This document shows positions 32,614 to 42,970 of a stretch of 64,000 nt of DNA, piece by piece. Origin of the DNA: Stenocarpella maydis (taxonomy: Eukaryota > Ascomycota > Sordariomycetes > Diaporthales > Diaporthaceae); assembly GCA_002270565.1 (NCBI GenBank), contig NQMI01000096.1, positions 121,039-185,038 of the forward strand. The letters are read 5' to 3'. Made by a program: the position numbers and the translations under genes. Under the pieces are notes generated by a model that saw nothing but the letters and a program-made list of their open reading frames with translations, was not told the origin of the DNA and ran no database searches. Numbering within the stretch: the first letter of the stretch is position 1; each line of letters opens with the position of its first letter.

Positions 32614-34747
32614 TTATCGAACCACAGCTCGTACGCCTTTGGTGTCCAGTCGAGGAAGTGAGACGGCAAAGTCGTGCGCCTGGTTCACATCGCTTTCGTC
32701 TGTCTCGAACAGCTCCAGTCTGGGCCCGTTCGGGCGGAAGAGCATGGCGAGAGCCAGGGATATTTCGGCCATTGCTAAGCTGCTCGGATAAAAAGTAGGG
32801 TCAGCCATGATTATTTCGTTATGCAGTCCAGATTGGGCCCTTGGTTTTGTTTGATTGTGATTGGGTGGATAAAGCTTTGAAAAGCCACCTGAAGCCTTCA
32901 ACTCGTGGCACATCAAGAAAGCAGGAGACTCTTACTTCAAACCTAGGCAGTTTCTAGAGCCTCGGGCAAAGGGAACATAATTCCGATTCATCCTAGGGTC
33001 GATGTCACCCATCCACCGGTCCGGGTTGAACTCGAAAGGTGAATCATATACTTCTGGATCCGAATGCATCAGGTATGCTGACATCCCTACTGGAACCTGT
33101 GGAAGTATAAGCATCGAGGACAGGGGGGTTGATGGGTTTATTGAGATGTATTTACTCCGGCGGGAATAGTATACTCGCCATACTGAAGCGGCAGGTCGGG
33201 TGAGATCCGTGGGAGTCTGTGCATCACTCCATAGCTCAGTCTATAACCGTCAGGTGTCAGCTTCTAGGTGTGGCAGTCAAGAGGAGAAGCATGGGTAGGT
33301 CTTGCCGCAGTGATTCCTTGATAATTGCCTGCAAGAGCGCTACTTTCTCGAGCTCGGCCCACGTTGGGACGCGGTCAGGCCAGCCCGCCATGACCTCTCT
33401 GAGCTCTGCCGCCAGCCTCCGTTGCAGATCTGGTCGGGAGAGAATGTAGACCGTGGCAAAGCCGATAGTGCGGCCACTCGTGAATGTGCCTCCGGCCAGT
33501 AAGAGCTGGGCTTCTTTGGCAAGACGCTGCTCAGACTTCTCTGATTCAGGCATGTCGCTGTGGACGACGTAGTGAAACAGAGAAGTGACATTCTCGTCCT
33601 TCACAGAGTCACTGGCCAACGCATGGCGGACATTCGCCCTTGCCTTTTGCCCGAGCTTGTCGAAAGCCCGCCCTCGGGGGTATGCCCAGAGCAAGACCCG
33701 TTCAGGAACGAACTTCAATACCCTGGCCCCCGTCTTAGTTGATATAAACGATCCTGCCTTCATTTGAGATTAAAACTCACCAGATTATCCACGGGAACGC
33801 CATAAAAAGGGGTATAGAGCGTATGATCATGATGATACCGTTGAACCTAAGAATGTCAGGTTTGGTTTGAATCCCATGTGAGTACACGCCTGGGCACCTC
33901 ACTGAGCAAAGCTGTGGGGCTCAGTGTAACATACCAATCTGTGGAGAAATCGGGATCACTTAGAAAGCGCTGGCTGCTTTCATGGGTGTCGAGACACATT
34001 CTACCAATGATGTCTCCGGCATATGCCGAAAATGCATGATCCAGTCGGACGACCTTGTTGGTGCCAGAAAACTCTCGGAGCCTTGTTTCTAAGTGCAACG
34101 CCACTTCGGCAAGCATTGGTTGTTGCCGGGTAATACCCATCCTGGAGAAAAAGGGCTCCAACGGCTTTCTTCTCATCCTGTGGAGTTCATGCTCCCTTGT
34201 AAAGAGGTGCGAGTCTAAATAGCATCCCGTTTTAGCAAGGCGCGCAACCAAGACAAAACTACGATCTCCAGCTGGAGGTGGAAACTTGCCATCGAAATCA
34301 ATTCCTTGCCCAAATTGATCATAGTGATCAGTGGTCCGTTTGCTTTCCGTGACATACAACTCATTGTAAAATTCTGGGTCATGAACAGAGAGCTCGTTTG
34401 GATTGACTCTCACGATGGGACCTTGGGAACCGTTAGCGATTTGAGATATTGCTACTCGCTTGTCCTGCTCGGACATTTTTCTGGCCGAGACATGACTTGC
34501 CATATTTCATGTGCATCTTCTCAATCTCAAATATGTACTGGCCATTGCGCCACCATTGGTAATAGAACTCATACCAACCAGTGGCTGCTGCGAGCATTGG
34601 GCCTGGAAAGCGAGCCAGCGGAGAGAAGTACAGATTGCGGATGACGGTATATCCAGTATAAAAACAGTAGCCCAGTAGAAGAGTCAGAACAAGTTCGAAA
34701 CCAGGTACAGACAAACCTGGCAATGCCATATCGAATATCCAAGCCAT
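32614..34747 (-). CDS. Cytochrome P450 monooxygenase, trichothecene-type (CYP58-like)
   Basis: Eight exons on the minus strand: 34747-34501, 34421-34290, 34214-33935, 33846-33781, 33722-33306, 33240-33156, 33096-32936 and 32779-32614, giving 517 residues in continuous phase. Motifs: N-terminal helix then LYFSPLARFPGP hinge; I-helix AGGTFTSG; KESLR (ExxR) across intron 5; FNPDRW; heme loop FARGSRNCLG with Cys459. The C-terminal LELFETDESDV is typical of P450s related to trichothecene oxygenases and of others next to terpene cyclases. Three introns (1, 2 and 5) start with GC instead of GT (GCAAGT, GCAAGT, GCAAGA) and end in AG; the other four are GT-AG. Intron 2 is 75 nt and open, so its retention would add 25 residues. 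It is divergent from the terpene cyclase at 36306, so a role in oxidising that product is likely but inferred. Confidence 0.9.
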
Positions 34748-36305
34748 TTTCGGCGTGTGATCTTGTTGTCGTAGACGGTGGGGGTGGGGGGGGGCAACTA
34801 TTGTTGAAAGAGAACTTTAACTTCCTGGTTCGAACACTTGAAGTTGCTGACTATAGGATGAGGCTCAGCTGCTGTGGAACGATGCAGGTTTTCCCGCCCC
34901 CAGCCGTTTTCATTTGAAGGCCATTGCTGAAACAAGGGCTATTCCGTACCAGATCCTACGTGTGGCGCAACCATTCTGCAACTCGTCCCGACCCTTTTTT
35001 CTGCACCTAGGCAACTACATTTGAAAATGTTTGCCGCCCACACTGTAACTACCATGCTTTTGCATTGGTCTCCCACCCCGGCCATTCCAGTCCCGACCCA
35101 CAGTTGACAGAGGTGGCACTGGTCAGTGTAGGTGCTTGGTATATAGTCCAGGGGACTTGAGCAGATAGATAAGTACCTGTCAGCACTAGCTTAGCCTCGC
35201 ATGGGATGATGGTGTGCAGAGTGGATCTGCTTCCTCTGGATGGTCGCCTCACAACACAACGGCGAGCCAGAACGCAGTATTCCATCCCTAGCTTGCAAAG
35301 ATTATCGTCAGCCTAATCCTGTGCAGGGGCTGGATAGCGCCAGCCGACTGCTGATCTGAACTTGATCCCCATCTACGGAGCGACCAAGCGATCCTTCAGC
35401 ACTTTTACACGGTTCACTAGTACACTAGTTCGATCGGACGTCTTTTCTTTTCCCGTGCCTAATTGTTACCATTGCCTCTTGAGCGGACACGGAACCGCCC
35501 CACATTCGGTTTTACTTTTGGTCATTCAATCCTTCAGCCCCCACATAATCCATACTCCATTTCCGATGTTACTTCTGGTGATATCGACCGTCAGCAACCA
35601 AATGGCATGACTTTTAGTGCGACATCATCGTTGAGGCTAGCACTCTTGGCCCTGCAAACAAAGCAATGTGTTTAAACCGTTGTGTCCCTTCCGAGGACTG
35701 GCCGCTGAGCAGCACTCAATCTGGGTGTGATACAGCCCTCTGCGTAGGTATATCCCGGAAGGTTCGATTGTTCAAAAAAAAAAAAAAAAAGGAAAAAAAA
35801 GAGCGAGGTTTACTGCCTACCTGGAGTAGGTGTAATCATGATTTTGAATATGCGACCAGTGCTGGTTACAGGCCTTAGTAGCCGCGGAACACGAAAGGTT
35901 ACCTAGGTAGCTCGGAAGCTTATCTCCCTGTATATAACTATAAATGCTTCTTTGCCTACCATCACACCAGTGCGGGTCTACTTCCGACACCTGGTGGGGT
36001 ACATCAAGGCAGCAATGTCGTATTCTGGCCTTGTTCAGAGTGCCAGCCGGTTCCCGAATTGGGCTGAGGTCACCCATTCCATCGCATACTTAAAAGTACT
36101 TGTACTTGGATGTACTATACGATAAATCCGCGGTTTATAATATGACGTTGTTGCTGGTCCACAGGGAAAATGTGACCGACTTCCGGCGCCCGAAGTGATC
36201 TCATAGCGCGCCGGGTTTGAATGATGACAAGGTCATGCCCTTTGCCAGAGGACGGAGAAGCGGTCTTCCACACTCCTTCACCGTGATTCTGTTTGCCTTT
36301 GCAAG
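34748..36305. promoter_or_regulatory. Divergent intergenic promoter between P450 and terpene cyclase
   Basis: 1.56 kb between two outward-facing genes. It contains a poly-G run near 34783-34794 and a poly-A/purine tract at 35776-35801. No gene could be supported. Divergent cyclase/P450 pairs in fungi are often co-regulated; no specific binding site was identified. Confidence 0.5.
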
Positions 36306-37429
36306 ATGAATTACTCTTACTCTGAAGAAATCGACCCAGGCCTTTACGAGACACATGGCTTGGACTATGGCATCCAACTTCGCTTGCATCGGGACCACGA
36401 CAAGGAGATAAAGGGCGCACTTCGAGCACAGAGAGACTGGACAAATCATGTATCTCCTGTCCATGATTACAACGGCGGATTGGGGAGTTCCTACACCTTC
36501 ATTTGTGCTACAGTGCCAGAATGTCTGCCTGAAAGACTAGAGATAATATCGTACGCGAACGAGTACGCTTTCCTTTATGATGGTAATCACCCTGCTGACG
36601 CCCCTTGGGCCATCACCAATGATGGAATTCTGCTGACTGTTTACAGACAAGATGGAGAGCCTTGACTTGGTGAACCGTTCTGGCGACGATTTTCACATGT
36701 TAGAGACTTTTGGGCCTGATGCCCTCAGTTTCAATATCGACAAGAACACTCGGCCTGAGAAACGCCTGCAAGCTAAGATGCTGAAGGAGATGATGGCTAT
36801 AGATGCGCCGAGAGCCATCACTTCGATGAAAGCATGGGCGGCATTCGTGCAATCTGCAGCTATGACGAGATCTTCGCCCTTTGACACACTGGAACAATAC
36901 CTGCCCGCTCGCGCCATTGATGCTGGTGAATTGTAAGTATCGTTTCCCCAGGACTTTTCGTGCACTGCAGAAGTGTTCTGCCGACGAGACGCCACGACGT
37001 GTTGAATATTGATGTCTTGTAAGGATATGGTTTGGAACCCTGACCTTTGGGATGGGGCTGACGATCCCGGATTCTGAGTACGATTTGTGTATGGAGCTGG
37101 CCAGGCCGGGCTATATCGCACTAGGTCTTGTAAACGACCTCTATTCTTGGGAAAAAGAGCGAAAGGACGCAAGGGAGGCGAGGCTTGACTACGTGTTCAA
37201 CGCGGTCTGGGTCATTATGAGAGAAAGATCAGTTCAAGAGGATGAAGCAAAACACATCTGTCGGCAGGAAATTCTAGCTGCCATTGGGACATTCACCAGG
37301 AGCGTTGAGAGGACAAGACATGACCCATCCTTGTCAAGAGATCTGCGAGTGTACCTAGAGGCGGTTCTGCTTAGCTATATTGGAAATTTGGTATGGAGCA
37401 TATACTGTCCTAGATACCAAGACTTCTAG
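36306..37429 (+). CDS. Class I terpene cyclase, equal to the cyclase half of a bifunctional PTTS enzyme
   Basis: Three exons, 36306-36582, 36647-36932 and 37024-37429, GT-AG introns, 322 residues. Landmarks: IDPGLYETHGLDYGI near the start, ECLPERLEIISYANEYAFLY, the metal-binding DDKME at 92-96 formed across intron 1, Arg181 (diphosphate sensor) in YLPARAID, the NSE triad NDLYSWEKE with Asn225, Ser229 and Glu233, and the RY pair at 318-319 in YCPRYQDF. These match the N-terminal cyclase domain of fusicoccadiene/ophiobolin-type synthases, which normally continue into a prenyltransferase domain. Here a TAG stops the frame four residues after RY, and no prenyltransferase motifs were seen in the next kilobases. 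The enzyme would cyclise GGPP or GFPP supplied in trans, or is a truncated relic; all catalytic motifs are intact. Confidence 0.9.
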
Positions 37430-38431
37430 GTCTTCCCATTACAATCGGAATCACTACAGTCACAGCGACAAGCCACTCGGCGCCGACTTATATTTCCACA
37501 TCATAGTCGCGAATAAACTACTTAAGGACCTTCCGGGGAAATTGGAGAGGCGAGCATGCGGACATAAATGCACCCAAACCACAGATCATCCTCAAAAACT
37601 TAGATTACTCGACGGGGCCCCTGATAGAAGATTCAGGTATCCACTCAAAGATCTCGATATCAACAGTATATGCTGCAGTCATCCTACGTATCCTTCCGAT
37701 CTTCAACACTTGAAAGCACTCGAGGGCGATCGCTGCAAAGGGGTTATGTTGGAATATTCTAAACTGCAGGTGTCTTATTAATATAGAACATCTAGATTCC
37801 TTACTACTATGTATGGTACAGAGGACAAACTATATATATAGGGGCTACCTCCTCCCTCGAACTTGCAGTCAGATAGTTGAAATCCATTTTGAACATCTGT
37901 TGTTTACAGGTTAGCGCAGCGATATCTTCTTCGCCTCGGGTAAGGAGATGGGCTGACTAGGCCGTACGCTTTCAAGACATTCAGAGAAAAGGTAGGGAGG
38001 ACTATATAGGTGTTTGTGGCACAGCCTAAGTAGAAAGTGAATATGGTTAGTTTGCACAGTACAAAGGCCCATTTCATTTTGTTAATAATGTCAAGAGCAA
38101 AGCTTGGGTGACGTTGAATCCCAACTTGAACCGTGTTGGGTGGTCTTATTAGGTATCATGGCCTTGTCAAAAGATCGCAACGTAATTGCAAAAAGAACTT
38201 GCAAGTGAATTGAACGAGCGTGGGGTTACCTAATTGTAGTGTTGTGCAAAAACATGATGCTCTGTCTACCGCCGTACCAGATTCCGCCCGCGGGATCCTT
38301 ACTATGCCCCATAACACCAGCACAATAGTCCAAACCAGCCGGAACTTGCGCAAATAATGGGTTCAACGACCCTCATTTCCCACCATCCCAAACACTAAGT
38401 CCGACGGGCCCATATGTCCACAATATACGGA
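37430..38431. other. Downstream of the terpene cyclase, no supported gene
   Basis: Reads on as a short open frame (37380-37781) without prenyltransferase motifs. No DDxxD-containing frame or splice path leading to a second domain was found by eye. AT content rises around 37780-37860. Confidence 0.55.
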
Positions 38432-38809
38432 CTAAGCTGGGACCTCTCTGCACCTGTAGCTGCCCGCCGCCGAGGTACGGCTCAGACGGAGAATCCCATG
38501 CGGCGCGACATTCTTATGCGCGGCTCTGAAACACATGCGAATGAGGGAGCCCTCGTCGGCACTTCCCGGGTCTAGGCAATAAGAACTTTCAGCTTGTTGT
38601 TCGGATGAAGGGCCACAGCAGTGGCTGTATTCTCTTTGACTTGCGATCCGAGAAATTAATGCTGGATCTCACTTACCGGGTATGTTGAGCGTGAAGATGG
38701 TGCTCCTACCGTAGGGCTCCTCGAACACGGCACGGCTGCCCCAGACCTTTTGTAAGTTGTAACGAACAGCGTCGGCGCAGCCGGCGCAGCACTTGTATCG
38801 GAAGACCAT
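38432..38809 (-). CDS. Small spliced Cys-containing protein, unknown function
   Basis: Minus strand. Exon 1 38809-38677 reads MVFRYKCCAGCADAVRYNL, then VWGSRAVFEEPYGR and STIFTLNIP, ending at a consensus GTAAGT donor. With the acceptor CCTAG (exon 2 38571-38432) the protein is 90 residues and continues DPGSADEGSLIRMCF. With a nearer acceptor (exon 2 38639-38572, intron only 37 nt) it is 66 residues and continues VKENTATAVAL. Both joins are in phase, so the 3' half is ambiguous. No signal peptide or membrane helix is seen; the N-terminal Cys cluster C-C-A-G-C could bind metal. I do not recognise the family. The reading is supported by codon pattern and splice signals only. Confidence 0.45.
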
Positions 38810-41370
38810 TTTTGCGGTTGGTGGTTGGGGTTGCTTCTATGGGATTTAGAGTACTGAGACTTGACCGTCGATTATTCCGGACAGATACGTTTGTGATGTG
38901 TACTGAATAGATTTGTTGAGATTGTGATGATGTAGATGAAGGCAAATGGAAAATTCGTTTGATCCCTTCATGGCCTTTTATATCCGACTGTGTCTCTCAC
39001 GTTGGGTCGCAGCTTGACAAATTTAGTAAACCAAGCATCAATCCTGATTCTCAACATGGTTTCCTTGCGACAACATGGGGCTCGGCCGGACAGGCCATGT
39101 GCCATGAGGCCACAGCTGCTCGAGGATCTTGTTTCGAATCCTGAGTCTAGAGGAAAGTTGGGTGGCGGTTGTCATGGCACGTCTACGCGCAGGAAGCTAC
39201 GGCGGCCAGGGACATACAAACCAGGTGCTATTCTCGGCCAAGGCCACAATGGCTTCAGAAGCCGGGTTGCAAGTCCTCATCCTGATGGCCATGCTAGGAG
39301 GGCTAAATGCGGCCATGCAAGATACAGACAGGTAAGAATAGAAAGAGAAGCAGCATATAGCAGGGGCCCCTACGGGGACAGCAGACAGAGAGCATCATTA
39401 GAACCATAGGAAGGATGGTACGCGTGCATTCGCGACCAAGTCACTGGCCGAAACGAGGACTCAGGGGCCATAGGCCGAATCCTCATATCCTGAATGATAC
39501 TCCTGGGATAGGAACTGAAAGATTCGAGCCAAACAGACCCAGGATTGGACCAGGGAGACTGACTATCCTTTCTGGAGGCATGGGAACCTGTGACAGACCG
39601 TGCTGGCCATGATCCCATGGATGATAGCCACATCTCCGTGGCAGGACCACTTTGTAACCGGGCTAGCCGCGCTCATAAAGATGCCGGTACAACAATCCTA
39701 CCAATAATTTGGGCCAATACTCCATTTCTATTTGTGTTCGACCCATCTCAGAGTTTTGAACCCGACGGTCACAAGCAGGTGTAAATGATATCCATAGATA
39801 CGTAGTTTTAGAGGTCGCCAAATATAGATAGCGAGCTGAGCCAAACCCAAAACAGCGGAGGTTACCGCGTGAACCAGTCAAGCGCAGACGAGAGTGACTC
39901 CAGTTTGTGCGGGAGGATCGCAGCTGTGCTTGAGTTACGCGCCAAAATCCCACTCCCCACCCCTCACCCCCCCAACGGATTGGATCTATCATAAATGCTA
40001 GATAAGATTTGTATTTGGGGTAGGGCTAATAAGAAACAAGACATCCCCCTTCCTCCTCCTCCCCCCTCCCAGAGGGCCCCTTCCAGTTGCTCTCCAAAGC
40101 CCCCATATCCTTCCCAAAGATCCACTTCCTCCCCTACATATCCTTCCTCTCCGAAGCCCTAGGGTGTTTCTTACATGTGCTTCGAGTTACACCATTTTCT
40201 TTTATCATTTGGTTTGCTTCATAGTAGGAACCCAGTAGCTGGCGACTGTCCTCGTGATTAAGGTGGATGAGAGAAGCCGGGCACTTCCTCTTTAATAAGT
40301 AGATAAGGGCCAGATAATAGATTCAAATCAGTACAGTTTGCAAAAGAACGCACTATACCTCATTGAGATTACTTTTGAAATGCAGGGCCCATTCTATATT
40401 CGAACAGGACCACACTTAGCTTTGGTATTGACTCAGAACATGTTCCTCGCCCCCACGGAATTTCCCCATCACGCTAAACTACCTAGGTACCTCTGAAAAT
40501 GATCTCTAACTATACTCCCACACCGGTCTCCTACACCGGTTTTTAAAGCTCAAGTTAGTAACAGCATAGTAAAAATCAGTGTGGAATCTCTAATCCTCTC
40601 CCCTAAACTCCCTCAAGGTACCCCGATTACAAGTTTTAGCACCTTAGCAGAGACGTATTGATATCTCTTGGCACTTCCACACTACGCTGGCTTGAATGCA
40701 TCCTCTGGCGCTAAGCTGGAATCAGCCCATCCCCCATCGTTTCGGACCCAAGGAACTGGTCCTTGCCGTGGTTCATGCTGTCAGTCCAAGAAGCTGAAAA
40801 TCAGAACCCAGTTCTGTGACGAGATCCTCTGGGCTTGAATTTTCCCCAAACCTTACACGCCTGCCGAATACCCGCGCCGATGTTTCGAATCCTTCGAACC
40901 CTAAATCCTTCGAACCGCAAATCCTTCAGGATAACGGACGCTGCTCGGCTGCATCAGTACTCCTCGCTGGAGGCATTGCCCTGCAATGGTCGTTCTGGCC
41001 ATCGAACACCCAGCGCTGGCCATCAGCTGAGTCGTCTTAGTAGGAACCTTGGAACCTATCATTGAGGCTGCAAGGTGTTGATGGGAATCTATTTAGAGTA
41101 ATTCACGACAGGCGGTGGAAGCAGCGGCATGGACCCATATTTTCACGGAGATTCAAAAGTCTGAGTTGGCTGCGCCCTTGGTATAATTAAGGAAGAAGAA
41201 TTGGGCATGCTCGCCTGTCTGCACCGCTCAGATACTCTCGACGTTGACCTATACCCAAGCTGACGATACATTGACTCATTATCATGCGCAGTTAATACAT
41301 CTTTCGTAGCAAAAGGCCCCACATATATCTGAGGTGGAGGCTCTGCTTGAAGATCGCAAAGATTGATATC
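38810..41370. other. Long intergenic region, no supported gene
   Basis: About 2.5 kb without a convincing gene. It has CT-rich stretches (40040-40150) and a small direct repeat of AATCCTTCGAACC near 40890-40925. Open frames such as 38990-39409 have no recognisable domain. Confidence 0.55.
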
Positions 41371-42970
41371 CTAACGCTTGCGAGATACTCTAGCAAAAAG
41401 TGGCTTTTTCTCAACAAGTAGAAAAGTCCTCAAGTCCTCCCACCTCACTATTCTCTGAGGCACCGCAGCGAAGTCAAAGTTCCAAATCAACTCGGCCAGG
41501 ATGAGACGCATTTCCGCCCACGCAAGGTACTGGCCTATACAATTCCTTGGCCCGGTACTGAAAGGCTGCACAGCGGGTCGGTGGTCTTTGAAAAAAATGG
41601 ATTTCGGGTTGCTTGTCGCCTCGAGAAGCCAGCGCTCGGGCAGGAACTCGGCAGGTAAGTGAAAATAGGATGGGCGGCGGTTCATCGTGTAGGCCTGAAT
41701 GGAGACAGGGGTCTATTAAAAGGATCAGCCCGACTCGTGGAACGACTCGGTTGGAGCCATGATGTACTTACACCTCCAGGCAGCCAGACACCTGCCACTT
41801 CGCCACCAGACGGCGGCACCCGTCTCGGCAGCATCCAGGGGACCGGTGGGCATAACCTCAGGGTTTTGTTGATGATAACGTTGAGATACGGGAGGTCTCG
41901 TACCGCATCAAGTGAAATTTCTTCCTCACACCCAAATCTCTGCCTCACTTCTGTCACCAGGGCCTCCCGCTTCTCTGGATTGTTGGCCAGATAGTTCATG
42001 GCTCCGCTCAAGACAGTTGCGGTTGTCTCACTTCCGGCTATTGTCAGAAACATGAAATTTGCATAAATCATATCGGTCGGTAGTCCGATAGCACCATTCC
42101 TCTCCCTGATGATATGCGACATAATGTCAGGACGTTCGAGCTCCCAGTTGAGACGGCGATCCACCTTTTCCACGATTTGATGGTAGTGCCTCATTTGCAT
42201 CTCCCTCAGTGACTTGGGAATGCACTTGAACAGCAGATACTGCAGCATTGGGTAGTAACGCACCGCAGCGACAAAGGATGCTGCCTTGGCAAAGTTGAAT
42301 AACAGAGCGATCCAAGGGTGATATTTAGAACTCTGTAAGCAGTCAAAAGACTCCCCAAAGCCCAAGTCACCAAATACATCGAACGTCATGAAGTGAAACC
42401 ATGGTGTCATATAAACCTCAGCAGCTTGCTCGCCGTCTTCCTCAGCAGCGATGATAAGCTCTTTCAACCTTTCCACGAGCAGGTTGATATATTGATGAAT
42501 AATAGGCTCCTGAGCTCTCAACGCACGAGGCGTGAAGGCGGGGGCGAGGAGCTTCCGAATGCGGGCGTGTTCGTCCGGATCTATGGCGTTAAGCAGGGAG
42601 TCAGGCTGGCCAGGTTGTCGACTCCACCAGAGAGGATCCTTTAGGAACTGCTCACTGTCTGTTCGAGTCTGGAATATGTCTGCCCAAGCCGCCTCGTCCG
42701 CAAATGTTATCTCGTTCGGTGCTATCCTTATTACTGGGCCGTAAATGCTGTGAAACCTTTCAAAGTCGTGCACAATCGTTCCTCTTAAGAGAGCCCACAC
42801 AAAGGGCAAGCGGGACATTGACCAGGTTCGCGGTCCCGGTACCTTGGCGAGAGGGTGAAGATAAACATGGTAAATGATTCGGTAGGATGAGTACTGCAAT
42901 TACTTGTCAGCATCTGTCATATTGGGTTGAACTGATGCTTGCAATGGCATCAATAACATCTGCACTTGCC
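41371..42970 (-). CDS. Cytochrome P450, Tri11-like; ExxR Glu replaced and 5' end unclear
   Basis: Minus strand. Main exon 42893-41772 and last exon 41712-41371 join across a 59-nt GTAAGT intron and encode 487 residues from YSSYRIIYHVYLHPLAKVPGP to the stop. The I-helix AGSETTAT, FLPERW and heme loop FSTGPRNCIG are intact. The K-helix motif, normally E-x-x-R, reads N-K-T-L-R (AAA codon), so the invariant Glu is Lys. Upstream, a GC-AG intron (42969-42894, donor GCAAGT) would join a hydrophobic LWTLLAALLT segment that supplies the membrane anchor, but that frame has no ATG before a stop; a one-base shift from the ATG at about 43036 would provide one. The gene is probably defective or recently damaged. 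It belongs to the same broad group as trichothecene-type hydroxylases. Confidence 0.75.

Noticed and set aside
34820..34840. A tRNA B-box-like GGTTCGAACAC
   Set aside because: No matching A box or cloverleaf at the right distance; it is a chance match.
37430..37790. Possible prenyltransferase domain downstream of the terpene cyclase
   Set aside because: None of the frames or splice options showed the expected DDxxD motifs or the conserved start of that domain; the open frame at 37380-37781 has no matching motif.
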